The position numbers were made by a program, and so were the translations under genes. From NCBI RefSeq assembly GCF_900230185.1, contig NZ_OCSR01000001.1, forward strand, positions 4,464,001-4,528,000: a stretch of 64,000 bases of DNA, in the 5' to 3' direction. The notes beneath the pieces were generated by a model. It was not told where the DNA came from. It worked only from the letters and a program-made list of their open reading frames with translations, and searched no databases. Positions 9,297 through 16,624 of this stretch are shown here, piece after piece; the stretch's first letter is position 1; every line of letters begins with the position of its first letter. The stretch is from Burkholderia sp. OK233. GTDB taxonomy: Bacteria > Pseudomonadota > Gammaproteobacteria > Burkholderiales > Burkholderiaceae.

Positions 9297-10358
9297 TTAC
9301 AGCACAAGCGCGGCGAGTGGCGGCAGCGTCTTTTCATAGGCGCTTTCGAGCACGTCGAAACAGTCTTCACACGAATCGCGGCGTCCGCGCGTGATTGCTC
9401 GCACGAGCCTGAACTGCATCACCATCGACTCCGACGCGATACGCTGCGCCGCCTCCGGGATCGCCGCCGGCATGTCGAAACCTTGCGCGGACAGCCACAA
9501 CAGATACTTCGAGAGAAATTCGAAGTTCGCGCCGAGCTGCCGCATCAGGTTGAACGAGTAGGGGTGAAAGAACGCCTCGCCGCGTTCGAGCAGCGTATCG
9601 AGATGCGCGGGAAACGCGGCGCGCCACTGCGAGATCGGATTGGTCAGTGGCCGTCTATTTAGATGCGCGCACAACAATTCTGCCGAGGCTTCGGCGAGCG
9701 CGGTGCCTTCCAGCGCGGGCCGCGCCTGCTTGGCGAATTCAACATACGGAAACAGCAGATCGGGCTGCTGCGCGAATTGCGGCAGCTTGCGGAACACGCC
9801 GTCGTAGTCTTCGCCGTCGAGCCGGTGATAGCCGGTGTTGTGGAAATAGCCGAGACGGCGTGCTGGGGGATCGATGAAGTCGATCCCCACTGTGGTTTTC
9901 GGATGCTCGCGCCGATACGACGTGGCGCGCGTATTCGGCAGGTAAAACCCGTCCACTTCCACCAGCACGGTATGGCCGCGCAAAGTCTGCGCAAGCACGC
10001 GGGCTTCGAGCGAGTCGTAGATCGCCAGTTCCTGCACCTGGGTGCCGTACAGCCGCTCGAGATCTTCGAGCGGAAATTTGAAGAACGTGAACTGATCGCC
10101 TTCGAAGTCCTGCGTGACGGTAAAGCCGAACGCTGCGCGCGGATCGAGCCCGAAGCCGTGCAGCAGTTCGATCCACAGGTCGACGTAGCAGTTGGTCTCC
10201 TGCCAGACGCGCTCGCCTTGATGCAGCGCGTGCGGCGCATGCTGGCGCAGCGGCGTGGCAGGCGCGACCGCGCCGCCCTGAGCCAGCAGGTCGAGCCGGC
10301 GGGGCAACGCGAAGGCGGACGGCACGCCCTTCGGCACGGGGATCAGGGATGGATTCAT
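9297..10358 (-). CDS. DUF1839 family protein
   Basis: A 353-residue protein that I recognise as DUF1839, a family of unknown function usually encoded beside amino acid:[carrier protein] ligases. Visible features include 'ETNCYVDLWIELLHGFGLDP' near the N-terminus (a conserved Cys and several acidic residues), 'GDQFTFFKFPLEDLERLYG', and 'HTVLVEVDGFYLPNT'. There is no signal peptide or membrane segment. The start overlaps the stop of the upstream ligase gene by 4 bp (ATGA at 10355-10358), indicating translational coupling. Context suggests it handles the aminoacyl-S-carrier protein, for example as a transferase or thioester-acting enzyme, but nothing in the sequence proves this. Confidence 0.85.
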   Translation of the reverse strand: MNPSLIPVPKGVPSAFALPRRLDLLAQGGAVAPATPLRQHAPHALHQGERVWQETNCYVDLWIELLHGFGLDPRAAFGFTVTQDFEGDQFTFFKFPLEDLERLYGTQVQELAIYDSLEARVLAQTLRGHTVLVEVDGFYLPNTRATSYRREHPKTTVGIDFIDPPARRLGYFHNTGYHRLDGEDYDGVFRKLPQFAQQPDLLFPYVEFAKQARPALEGTALAEASAELLCAHLNRRPLTNPISQWRAAFPAHLDTLLERGEAFFHPYSFNLMRQLGANFEFLSKYLLWLSAQGFDMPAAIPEAAQRIASESMVMQFRLVRAITRGRRDSCEDCFDVLESAYEKTLPPLAALVL

Positions 10359-11410
10359 GCGCTATCTCCGGCACCCTGTTCAGCCACCGTGGACGCCGAC
10401 TGTATGCCTTGCGCCACGCGTGCCTCCGTGTCGCCCCACAGCAGCGCGCGCACGTCGTCCGGCCATGCGTTGACGTCGAGCCCGTGATGACGGAATAGCG
10501 CCAGCGTGATGCGCTCCATGCCAAAGCCGACGCAACCCGTATGCGCCACCGCGCCGTCTTCGCACTCGATCTTCCAAATCGCGCCGAAGTGGTCCATGTG
10601 ATAGTTGAACGAGAGGCACGCCGTTTTGCCGCGCGGGTCGGCCACCGGAATCAGCAGTTCGAACTTAAGCGCCTGGGCACGCTGACTATCGGCGACGATC
10701 TTGCCGCCGCGGCCGAAAAACGGATCGTTGGCGAGGTCGACTTCCACCGGCAGTTGCAGCAGCGTTATCAGCAGCGAGCCGCGTTCGACCCACATCTGCC
10801 GGAACGCCATCACCTGTTCGGCGCTGCCGAGGCGCACGTATTCGCGCTGCCGGAACATCTGCATGCGGCCGGGATCGAGCGACGGCTCATGGCGGAAACA
10901 ATACGACAGCACGTCGATAGTGCGGCCGTCGGCGGGCAGTGCGCCGCGCCGCGCCATCACCGGATAGATCGGATAGCAGGCGGCCGGCGTGAGCACGACG
11001 CGAGTCGGCTTCTGCTGTGCCATCCATTCTTCGCTGCGATCGTCGTCGCTTTCGGTCATCGCGTCGTCGAGTGCGCGCAACAGGCGCTGGTGGCCCATGT
11101 CGTTGCCGCAGAACGAGTGGATCGTGCCGGCCAGGTTGGGAAAGCTCTTCAGATATTCGCTGTCTTCGAAGTCGGTGCGGCGCATGGCGGGCGGAAAGCG
11201 CAGTACTTCCGGCTGCTGGTCGGCGCCGAGATGCGTGATCGCCACGTTCAGCCGCTCCACCACGTCTTCAAAAATCTGGCTGCGGCCGTACAGGCCGTTT
11301 TCGCCGGTATCGATCAGCAGGCCCGCGGCCAGCAGTTCGTCGCGGAAAGTCGGTGCCGTGGATTCCGGAGCGGCAGCGGCCAGCGCGGCGGTATCGGTCA
11401 TCGTGTTCAT
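10355..11410 (-). CDS. Amino acid--[acyl-carrier-protein] ligase (class II aaRS-like)
   Basis: A 351-residue class II aminoacyl-tRNA-synthetase-like catalytic domain without a tRNA-binding extension. Motif 2 is 'CFRHEPS' and motif 3 is 'GFGMERITLALF' with Arg300. Cys145, Glu175 and Cys293 are placed to coordinate zinc, as in the atypical seryl-tRNA synthetases and the Bradyrhizobium aa:CP ligases. Those characterised enzymes activate glycine or alanine with ATP and load it on the phosphopantetheine of a dedicated carrier protein (Mocibob and co-workers, 2010, from memory). The gene lies 1 bp from the flavoprotein gene, overlaps the DUF1839 gene by 4 bp, and has its likely carrier protein three genes upstream in the same operon. 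Amino-acid specificity here is not known. Confidence 0.92.
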   Translation of the reverse strand: MNTMTDTAALAAAAPESTAPTFRDELLAAGLLIDTGENGLYGRSQIFEDVVERLNVAITHLGADQQPEVLRFPPAMRRTDFEDSEYLKSFPNLAGTIHSFCGNDMGHQRLLRALDDAMTESDDDRSEEWMAQQKPTRVVLTPAACYPIYPVMARRGALPADGRTIDVLSYCFRHEPSLDPGRMQMFRQREYVRLGSAEQVMAFRQMWVERGSLLITLLQLPVEVDLANDPFFGRGGKIVADSQRAQALKFELLIPVADPRGKTACLSFNYHMDHFGAIWKIECEDGAVAHTGCVGFGMERITLALFRHHGLDVNAWPDDVRALLWGDTEARVAQGIQSASTVAEQGAGDSA

Positions 11411-11411
11411 G

Positions 11412-12710
11412 TCAGGCTCTCCCCGGGGCGGCAGGTCGTTGCGCGAGCAACAGGCTGGCCGTGTTCTGCGCGATACGGTCGTTATTGATCATCAGCGGCG
11501 CGGAGTAGAGATCGCGCAGATGCCGTCCTACGCTGTATTCCGTGCCGTTCTTGTAGCCCGCCATGCCGCAGATCATCAGCACTTCCTGCACAACCTGCAG
11601 CGCGGTGGTCGAGATGCTGGTCTTCAGCGTATTCATGTCGGAAGCGAAGCCAAGCATCGCCGAGAGCGGCGCGTCGGCCTGGCAGCCGCCGTGTTTCGCG
11701 TGATGCGCGGTGCGCGCCGCTTCGAGCGCGATCGACAGGCGCGCCTGCATCATCTGCAGCAGGCCGACCGCTTCGGCGAGGCGCAGGCCGGCCGGCGGAA
11801 TCGAGCCGGGTTTCGAGCGGGCCTGCGCACGAAAGAAGGCTTTCGCGCGATTCACCGCGTCGCTGGCCACGCCGGTCCATACCGAGGCCCACAGCGTGTG
11901 CGATACCGGCAGCATGGTCTGATCCGCGATGTCGGCGAACGGTGTCGGCAGGATCTGCTCGGCGAGACCCGTGGCGACGAGCCGGAAGCCCTCGCTGCAG
12001 GTGCCGCGCATGCCCATCGAATCCCAGCCGCCGCGCTTTTCCAGTTGTGTTTCTTCGCGTAACGCGATGATCAGCACTTGATCAGCCGCGGCCGACTCGG
12101 CGGTGCGGCGCGCGGTGACCAGAATGCCGTCGGCGTGCGCGCCGTACGAGATCGTCGGCGCGAGTTTTTCAATGCGAAAGCGCTGCTGGCCGGGCTCTCC
12201 GTCGAGCTCGACCGAGCAGGCGCTGGTGCGCATGTTGCCGCCGATGGTTTCTTCGGAGGTCGCCGAAGCCAGCAGCCATTGATGTTCAACCAGTTGCGTG
12301 AGCAACTGCCGGTGCCATGCCGACTCGCTGCCATACGCCTCGATGCAGGCCACCTGGATCTGATGCATCGCGTACACCATCGCAGTGGAAGCGCAGCCTT
12401 GCGCGAGCGTTTCGCAGATCGCAGCGACATCCGCGAGCGAGAGCCCGGCGCCGCCGAACGCGGCCGGCACCATCGCCGACAACAACCGTTCGCGCTTGAG
12501 CGCCTCGAATGCTTCGTGGGGAAAGCGTGCTTCGCGGTCTACCGAATCGGCGAACTGTGTGGCTATGGCGGCGCAGCGCTGCGCCGCGGCGCGCCAGCCT
12601 GGTTCGGTTTCCACCGCGCTCAGCACGACGCTTGCGCCGGCGGGTTGTGCCGCAGCGGGGTCGGCGAGCGGCGCCGCCACCGCGGCCGTGTCCAGCAGCG
12701 GGGCGTTCAT
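11412..12710 (-). CDS. Acyl-CoA dehydrogenase-family flavoprotein
   Basis: A 432-residue protein with the acyl-CoA dehydrogenase fold: N-terminal helical domain ('VPAAFGGAGLSLADVAAICE'), central beta domain with 'WDSMGMRGTCSEGFRL', and C-terminal helical domain ending 'GRHLRDLYSAPLMINNDRIA'. In medium-chain enzymes the catalytic Glu lies in an IYEGT-like motif at this place; here the aligned position appears to be Ile, and no Glu is obvious at the isovaleryl-type position. That resembles family members acting as flavin monooxygenases. It lies between the carrier protein (4-bp overlap, 12707-12710) and the ligase, so a carrier-bound aminoacyl thioester is the likely substrate. The alignment was made by eye. 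Confidence 0.85.
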   Translation of the reverse strand: MNAPLLDTAAVAAPLADPAAAQPAGASVVLSAVETEPGWRAAAQRCAAIATQFADSVDREARFPHEAFEALKRERLLSAMVPAAFGGAGLSLADVAAICETLAQGCASTAMVYAMHQIQVACIEAYGSESAWHRQLLTQLVEHQWLLASATSEETIGGNMRTSACSVELDGEPGQQRFRIEKLAPTISYGAHADGILVTARRTAESAAADQVLIIALREETQLEKRGGWDSMGMRGTCSEGFRLVATGLAEQILPTPFADIADQTMLPVSHTLWASVWTGVASDAVNRAKAFFRAQARSKPGSIPPAGLRLAEAVGLLQMMQARLSIALEAARTAHHAKHGGCQADAPLSAMLGFASDMNTLKTSISTTALQVVQEVLMICGMAGYKNGTEYSVGRHLRDLYSAPLMINNDRIAQNTASLLLAQRPAAPGRA

Positions 12711-12958
12711 GCTGCCGCCTTCGCCTGTTGCAGCTCGGCGACCGCGGCGGCCATCGAATCGATGCTGGAGAACAGCCGGCGCGTCAGCATGCGGTCCGGA
12801 ATCTCGATGCCGAATTCGTCTTCGATGGCCAGCATCAGATGCACCGTCGCGAGCGAGGACAAGCCCGCTGCGTACAAATCGGCGTCGTCGGCTAGCGTAT
12901 CGGGCGAAACGTCAAGACGTGCCGATTCGGAAAGGATGCGTCGCAATGCGCTTTTCAT
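12707..12958 (-). CDS. Small acyl/aminoacyl carrier protein
   Basis: An 83-residue acidic helical protein with the carrier-protein signature 'LYAAGLSSLATVHLMLAIED'. Ser35 is the predicted phosphopantetheine site; the residue before it is Ser instead of the usual Asp. 'EDEFGIEIPDRMLTRRLFSS' is the typical helix III region. It is first in the leftward operon and the most likely acceptor for the amino acid activated by the ligase two genes downstream. The small size and context argue against a fatty-acid ACP, which would lie in the fab cluster. Confidence 0.9.
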   Translation of the reverse strand: MKSALRRILSESARLDVSPDTLADDADLYAAGLSSLATVHLMLAIEDEFGIEIPDRMLTRRLFSSIDSMAAAVAELQQAKAAA

Positions 12959-13279
12959 AGTGATGTGCCCCTTGGTGGGTCGAAATAGTTCTTAACTGTC
13001 GCTTGACTCTGTTGCTTGACTCTGTTGCTTGACTCTGTGGCTTAACTCGCACTCGAAGGGTGAAGGGCCCGTCGTTCTCCCGCTCAAGCGCCGCCGTGTT
13101 CCGTTGCCTCGTATTTAAGGATCGCGAAAGGCTAGCGTCAGTGCGATTCCGCACGGAACCATGCGGTTTGCGGACGTACCGTGTAGCCATGCATGTCAAC
13201 GGGGCCTTCCTGTTGAGTTGGGCCATCGAGGGCTGACCCAACGAGGCCTGCTTCGTTAAATACACCGCTAGGGAACGTG
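12959..13279. promoter_or_regulatory. Divergent intergenic region between carrier-protein operon and GNAT gene
   Basis: A 321-bp region without a credible gene, holding control sequences for the leftward carrier-protein operon and the rightward GNAT/EPS block. Its distinctive content is the 13-bp iterated repeat at 12991-13047. I could not assign a convincing -35/-10 pair on either strand. Confidence 0.6.
12991..13047 (-). repeat. 13-bp tandem repeat array upstream of the carrier-protein operon
   Basis: Read on the minus strand, four consecutive units follow AGTYAAGCNACAG (13035-13047, 13022-13034, 13009-13021, 12996-13008), the middle two identical, and a partial AGTTAAG follows at 12991-12997. 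The array ends 33 bp before the carrier-protein start codon, in promoter or leader position. A 13-bp period is not a whole helical turn. It may be a regulator-binding iteron set or a slippage-prone repeat. Confidence 0.8.
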
Positions 13280-13813
13280 ATGAACTGGAAAACGCTGGAA
13301 TTCGAACAGCTCACCGCGCGGGAGTTGTATCTGATATTGCGGGCGCGCAGTGCGGTCTTCGTGGTCGAACAATCGCATGTGTATCTGGACGCCGATGGCC
13401 ACGACGAAACGTCATTGCATGTCTTCGCGGTCGAAGACATGTCGCGGCCGATGCCGATCCTCGCGTATGCCCGACTGCAACCGGGCGACGCCGAAGATCC
13501 GGAGATTGTCATCGACAAGGTGCTGACCAGCCCGCTGCGGCGCGGCGATGGCACCGCCGAATTGCTGATCGAACGGGTGCTGCATGCGATCGCCGAACAC
13601 TGGCCGGGTCGTGCCGCGCGCGTCACGGCGCCGATCGGATTGCGCGGTTTTTACGAGCAATTCGGCTTTCGCAAGACGGAAGGCCCGTATCTCGAACACG
13701 GCGAGCCGTTTATCGGGCTCACACGTCTGCCGCGTGTCGGCCAGCCGCTGTTTGGCAGTCTGCGCCGTGAACGCGATGGGTTCGCGTTCGTGAACACGTC
13801 CGAGTTGCTGTGA
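13280..13813 (+). CDS. GNAT family N-acetyltransferase (ElaA-like)
   Basis: A 177-residue protein with the ElaA/GNAT pattern: N-terminal 'LTARELYLILRARSAVFVVE', a central 'ILAYARLQPGD' strand, 'IDKVLTSPLRRGDGTAELL' for the acetyl-CoA pyrophosphate loop, and 'GFYEQFGFRKTEGPYLEHG' near the C-terminus. The family transfers acetyl groups to amines, but substrates of ElaA-like members are mostly unknown. ATG 13280 has AGGGA 5 nt upstream; a GTG lies one codon earlier. It stands at the head of the rightward EPS block, divergent from the carrier-protein operon. A role in EPS sugar acetylation is possible but unproven. Confidence 0.85.
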   Translation: MNWKTLEFEQLTARELYLILRARSAVFVVEQSHVYLDADGHDETSLHVFAVEDMSRPMPILAYARLQPGDAEDPEIVIDKVLTSPLRRGDGTAELLIERVLHAIAEHWPGRAARVTAPIGLRGFYEQFGFRKTEGPYLEHGEPFIGLTRLPRVGQPLFGSLRRERDGFAFVNTSELL

Positions 13814-13916
13814 CGATGCGCACACCTGGCAATGGATGTCGGGAGACGACCGCAAGCCGTGCAATACGACGGATGGCCGGGCGCGTCGCGTGGCTGTCGT
13901 GGCCGGGGGCTCAGCC

Positions 13917-15434
13917 ATGATGAGCACACCTTCCACGATGGTGCGCCCGCCGCCCGCGCGGCCGGCGTCGCCTGCCGTACAGCCGTCGCGCGTCGCTGCT
14001 ACGGTGCGCGGCGGCATGCGCCATCCCACGTATCTGCCGATCGCGCTGTTCGCCATCACGCTGCTGCTGGTCGTCATGCACCAGGGGCGGTTGGTCGAAT
14101 TTTTCTACCCGGCCGCGTCGTTCCTGATTGCGTTGCGCTTCTACCGGCGCTCACCTGCGCACTATCTGGGTTTCGTGTGCTGGTTGTTCTTTCTCTCGCC
14201 GGAGGTGCGGCGGCTCGCGGACTTCGTGAACGGATCGTTCAATCCGCAAAGCCCGGTGATGATCGCCCCGATGCTCGCGGTCGCGCTGTCCGGATGCGCG
14301 CTCATCACGAATTTCCATGCGCTCGGGCAGCGCCGCACTATGCCGCTCGTGCTGATCGTGCTCGCGCTGTTCTATTCGTACCTGGTCGGCATGGTACAGG
14401 TGGGGCCGGCTGCGGCGACGTTCACGCTGGTGAACTGGCTGTTTCCGGTGCTGGTGGCGTTTCGTCTCGTCGTCACCTGGCGGGACTATCCGGACTATCA
14501 CCGTGTGCTGCTCAAGACGTTTGTCTACGGCGGTTTAGTGATGGGCCTCTATGGCGTGATCGAATATCTGTCGCCGCCGCCGTGGGACGTCTTCTGGCTG
14601 ATTGCATCGCAGATGGAGTCCGAAGGGCACCCGGTGCCGTTCGGGATGCGCGTGAGCAGCACGATGAACTCGTCCGGCCCGTTTTCGCAGACGATCATGG
14701 CCGTGCTGCTGATGTCGCTCGCGGCCCGTGGCAGGATGCGTGTCGCTACCGGATTGGTGGGCATCCCGGCGTTGATGTTCACCTCGGTGCGTAGTGCGTG
14801 GGGCGGTCTCGCGATTGGCCTCGTGTATCCGCTAACGATGCTGGACGGTCGCAGCCGGGTGCGGCTGATCGGCGGGGTACTGGGATTTGCGATGCTGTGC
14901 GCGCCGCTTGCGATGGTCGATCAGGTCTCGGAAAACTTCATGCAGCGATTCAACACAATCCAGGATCTCGGTCACGACAATAGCTACCAGGTCCGCGCGG
15001 AGCTCTACAAGCAGTTCATCTCGGTGGCGTTGACCGACATCGCTGGGCAGGGACTCGGTATGACCGGGCTCGGCACCAAACTGTCGAGCGACGATTCGCT
15101 TCAGTTGACCGTGGTCTTCGATAGTGGTCTGCTGGAAGTGCCGTTTGTGATGGGATGGCCGGGCACGCTGCTGTACACGACCGGCGTTGTGATGCTGCTG
15201 TGGCGGGCCTTCCGGGCAAGCCGTCAGCGCGACAAGGACCGCTTTGCGATTTCCGGCGTTGGCGTAGCGATCGCGATGTTCGCGATGATGGTGTTCGTCA
15301 ATACATTGATCGGGCTGCCGGGGATGTTCTTTTTCGTCGGCGTGATACTGCCGGTGATCGGTCTGCGCCACGCGCGGGAGGCACACGCTGCCGGGCCGGC
15401 TGCGTCGGCGCGACGTGCGGAGGGAGGGCGATGA
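13917..15434 (+). CDS. O-antigen/EPS polymerase or ligase family membrane protein (Wzy-like)
   Basis: A 505-residue polytopic membrane protein with about ten hydrophobic segments and a large periplasmic loop between roughly residues 310 and 390, the layout of the Wzy_C/O-antigen ligase family. 'TSVRSAWGGLAIGLVYPLTM' matches the conserved Arg-containing region before the loop, and 'DLGHDNSYQVRAELYKQFI' lies in the loop. In an EPS locus it most likely polymerises undecaprenyl-linked repeats in the periplasm. ATG 13917 was taken as start because the 27 codons from an alternative ATG at 13836 are shadow-like. Its stop overlaps the next glycosyltransferase start (ATGA, 15431-15434). Confidence 0.85.
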   Translation: MMSTPSTMVRPPPARPASPAVQPSRVAATVRGGMRHPTYLPIALFAITLLLVVMHQGRLVEFFYPAASFLIALRFYRRSPAHYLGFVCWLFFLSPEVRRLADFVNGSFNPQSPVMIAPMLAVALSGCALITNFHALGQRRTMPLVLIVLALFYSYLVGMVQVGPAAATFTLVNWLFPVLVAFRLVVTWRDYPDYHRVLLKTFVYGGLVMGLYGVIEYLSPPPWDVFWLIASQMESEGHPVPFGMRVSSTMNSSGPFSQTIMAVLLMSLAARGRMRVATGLVGIPALMFTSVRSAWGGLAIGLVYPLTMLDGRSRVRLIGGVLGFAMLCAPLAMVDQVSENFMQRFNTIQDLGHDNSYQVRAELYKQFISVALTDIAGQGLGMTGLGTKLSSDDSLQLTVVFDSGLLEVPFVMGWPGTLLYTTGVVMLLWRAFRASRQRDKDRFAISGVGVAIAMFAMMVFVNTLIGLPGMFFFVGVILPVIGLRHAREAHAAGPAASARRAEGGR

Positions 15435-16624
15435 GCAGCAACGCAATGCGCATCCTGATCGTGACGCACCAGGTGACGAAAAATGACGGCCAGGGGCGCG
15501 TCAACTACGAAATTGCCCGCGCGGCGCTTGCGGCCGGGCATGCGGTGACGCTGCTCGCATCGCGGGCCGCGCCGGAGTTGGTGAATCATCCACGTGCGCG
15601 GTTCGTGAAGATCGGCGAGAGCCGGCTGCCGACGCGCCTGATCCAGTATCAGGTTTTCGCGTGGCGCAGCGGTGCGTGGATCCGCGCGCACCGAAAAGCG
15701 TTCGATGTGATCCATGTGAATGGCTTCATTGCGTGGGCCCGCGCCGACGTGAACGCGGTTCACTTCGTACACGATGGCTGGTACCGCTGCGGGTTCTATC
15801 CGTTCCGTTTCTTCCATGGCCCGTATCACGCGTATCAGGTCGTCTACACGCGGCTCAACGCGTGGTGTGAAAAGTGGGCGTTCCGGCATGCCGACGTCGT
15901 CGTGCCGGTCTCGGAGAAAGTCGGCGCCGAAGTGCGCTCGCTCGGTATCGACACAGCGCGGCTTCAGGTTATCTACAACGGTGTCGATATCGATGAATTT
16001 GCGCCCGGTGCGTCGCAGCGCGAGCGTTTCGGCTTACCGCAAGCGCCGTTCATGCTGTTGTTCGCCGGCGATCTGCGCGTGTCGCGCAAGAATCTCGACA
16101 CGGTGTTGCGGGCCCTCGCCGCGACACCCGCGCATGTGCATCTGGTGGTCGCCGGGATTCTGCGCAACAGTCCGTATCCCGCGCTGGTTGCGTCGCTCGG
16201 ACTCGAGGAACGTGTGCACTTTACCGATCTGGTCAAGGATATGCCCGCGCTGATGCGTTCGGTCGATGCCTTTGTGTTTCCGTCGCGCTACGAGCCAATG
16301 GGGCTGGTACTGCTCGAGGCGCTGGCGGCGGCGTTGCCGGTTGTCACGGTACGGACGGCGGGCGGGGCGGAAGTGATTGCACCCGACTGCGGCATCGTAC
16401 TCGAGCATCCGGACGATGGTGTCGCTTTAGCCGCGGCGATCATGCGCCTTGCCGACGATCGCGCCCATGCGCGGCAGATGGGACTCGCTGCGCGCGAACT
16501 GGCCAGAACGCTCAGTTGGCAGGCGATGGCGAACCGCTACCTGTCACTCTATGAACGGCTCGCCGCACGACGTGCGGTGAGCGCAATGGCGACCCCAAGT
16601 GCCACGGTATCGGTGGAATCATGA
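15431..16624 (+). CDS. Family 4 glycosyltransferase
   Basis: A 397-residue GT-B enzyme. The N-terminal domain starts 'MRILIVTHQVTKNDGQGRVN' and has 'FDVIHVNGFIAW'. The C-terminal Rossmann domain has 'FMLLFAGDLRVSRKNLDTVL' and the GT4 E-x7-E donor site in 'RYEPMGLVLLEALAAALPV'. It should act on the cytoplasmic face, adding a nucleotide-activated sugar to the growing lipid-linked repeat. Four-base overlaps with both the polymerase gene upstream and the next glycosyltransferase (16621-16624) indicate one coupled operon. Sugar specificity is not readable. Confidence 0.9.
   Translation: MSSNAMRILIVTHQVTKNDGQGRVNYEIARAALAAGHAVTLLASRAAPELVNHPRARFVKIGESRLPTRLIQYQVFAWRSGAWIRAHRKAFDVIHVNGFIAWARADVNAVHFVHDGWYRCGFYPFRFFHGPYHAYQVVYTRLNAWCEKWAFRHADVVVPVSEKVGAEVRSLGIDTARLQVIYNGVDIDEFAPGASQRERFGLPQAPFMLLFAGDLRVSRKNLDTVLRALAATPAHVHLVVAGILRNSPYPALVASLGLEERVHFTDLVKDMPALMRSVDAFVFPSRYEPMGLVLLEALAAALPVVTVRTAGGAEVIAPDCGIVLEHPDDGVALAAAIMRLADDRAHARQMGLAARELARTLSWQAMANRYLSLYERLAARRAVSAMATPSATVSVES

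Noticed and set aside
12912..13265. A 117-codon minus-strand frame over the 13-bp repeats
   Set aside because: It runs through the tandem repeats and the carrier-protein start in another frame, with no coding signature.
13412..14077. Long minus-strand frame antisense to the GNAT and polymerase genes
   Set aside because: It is a GC-rich antisense shadow; the plus-strand frames have clear families.
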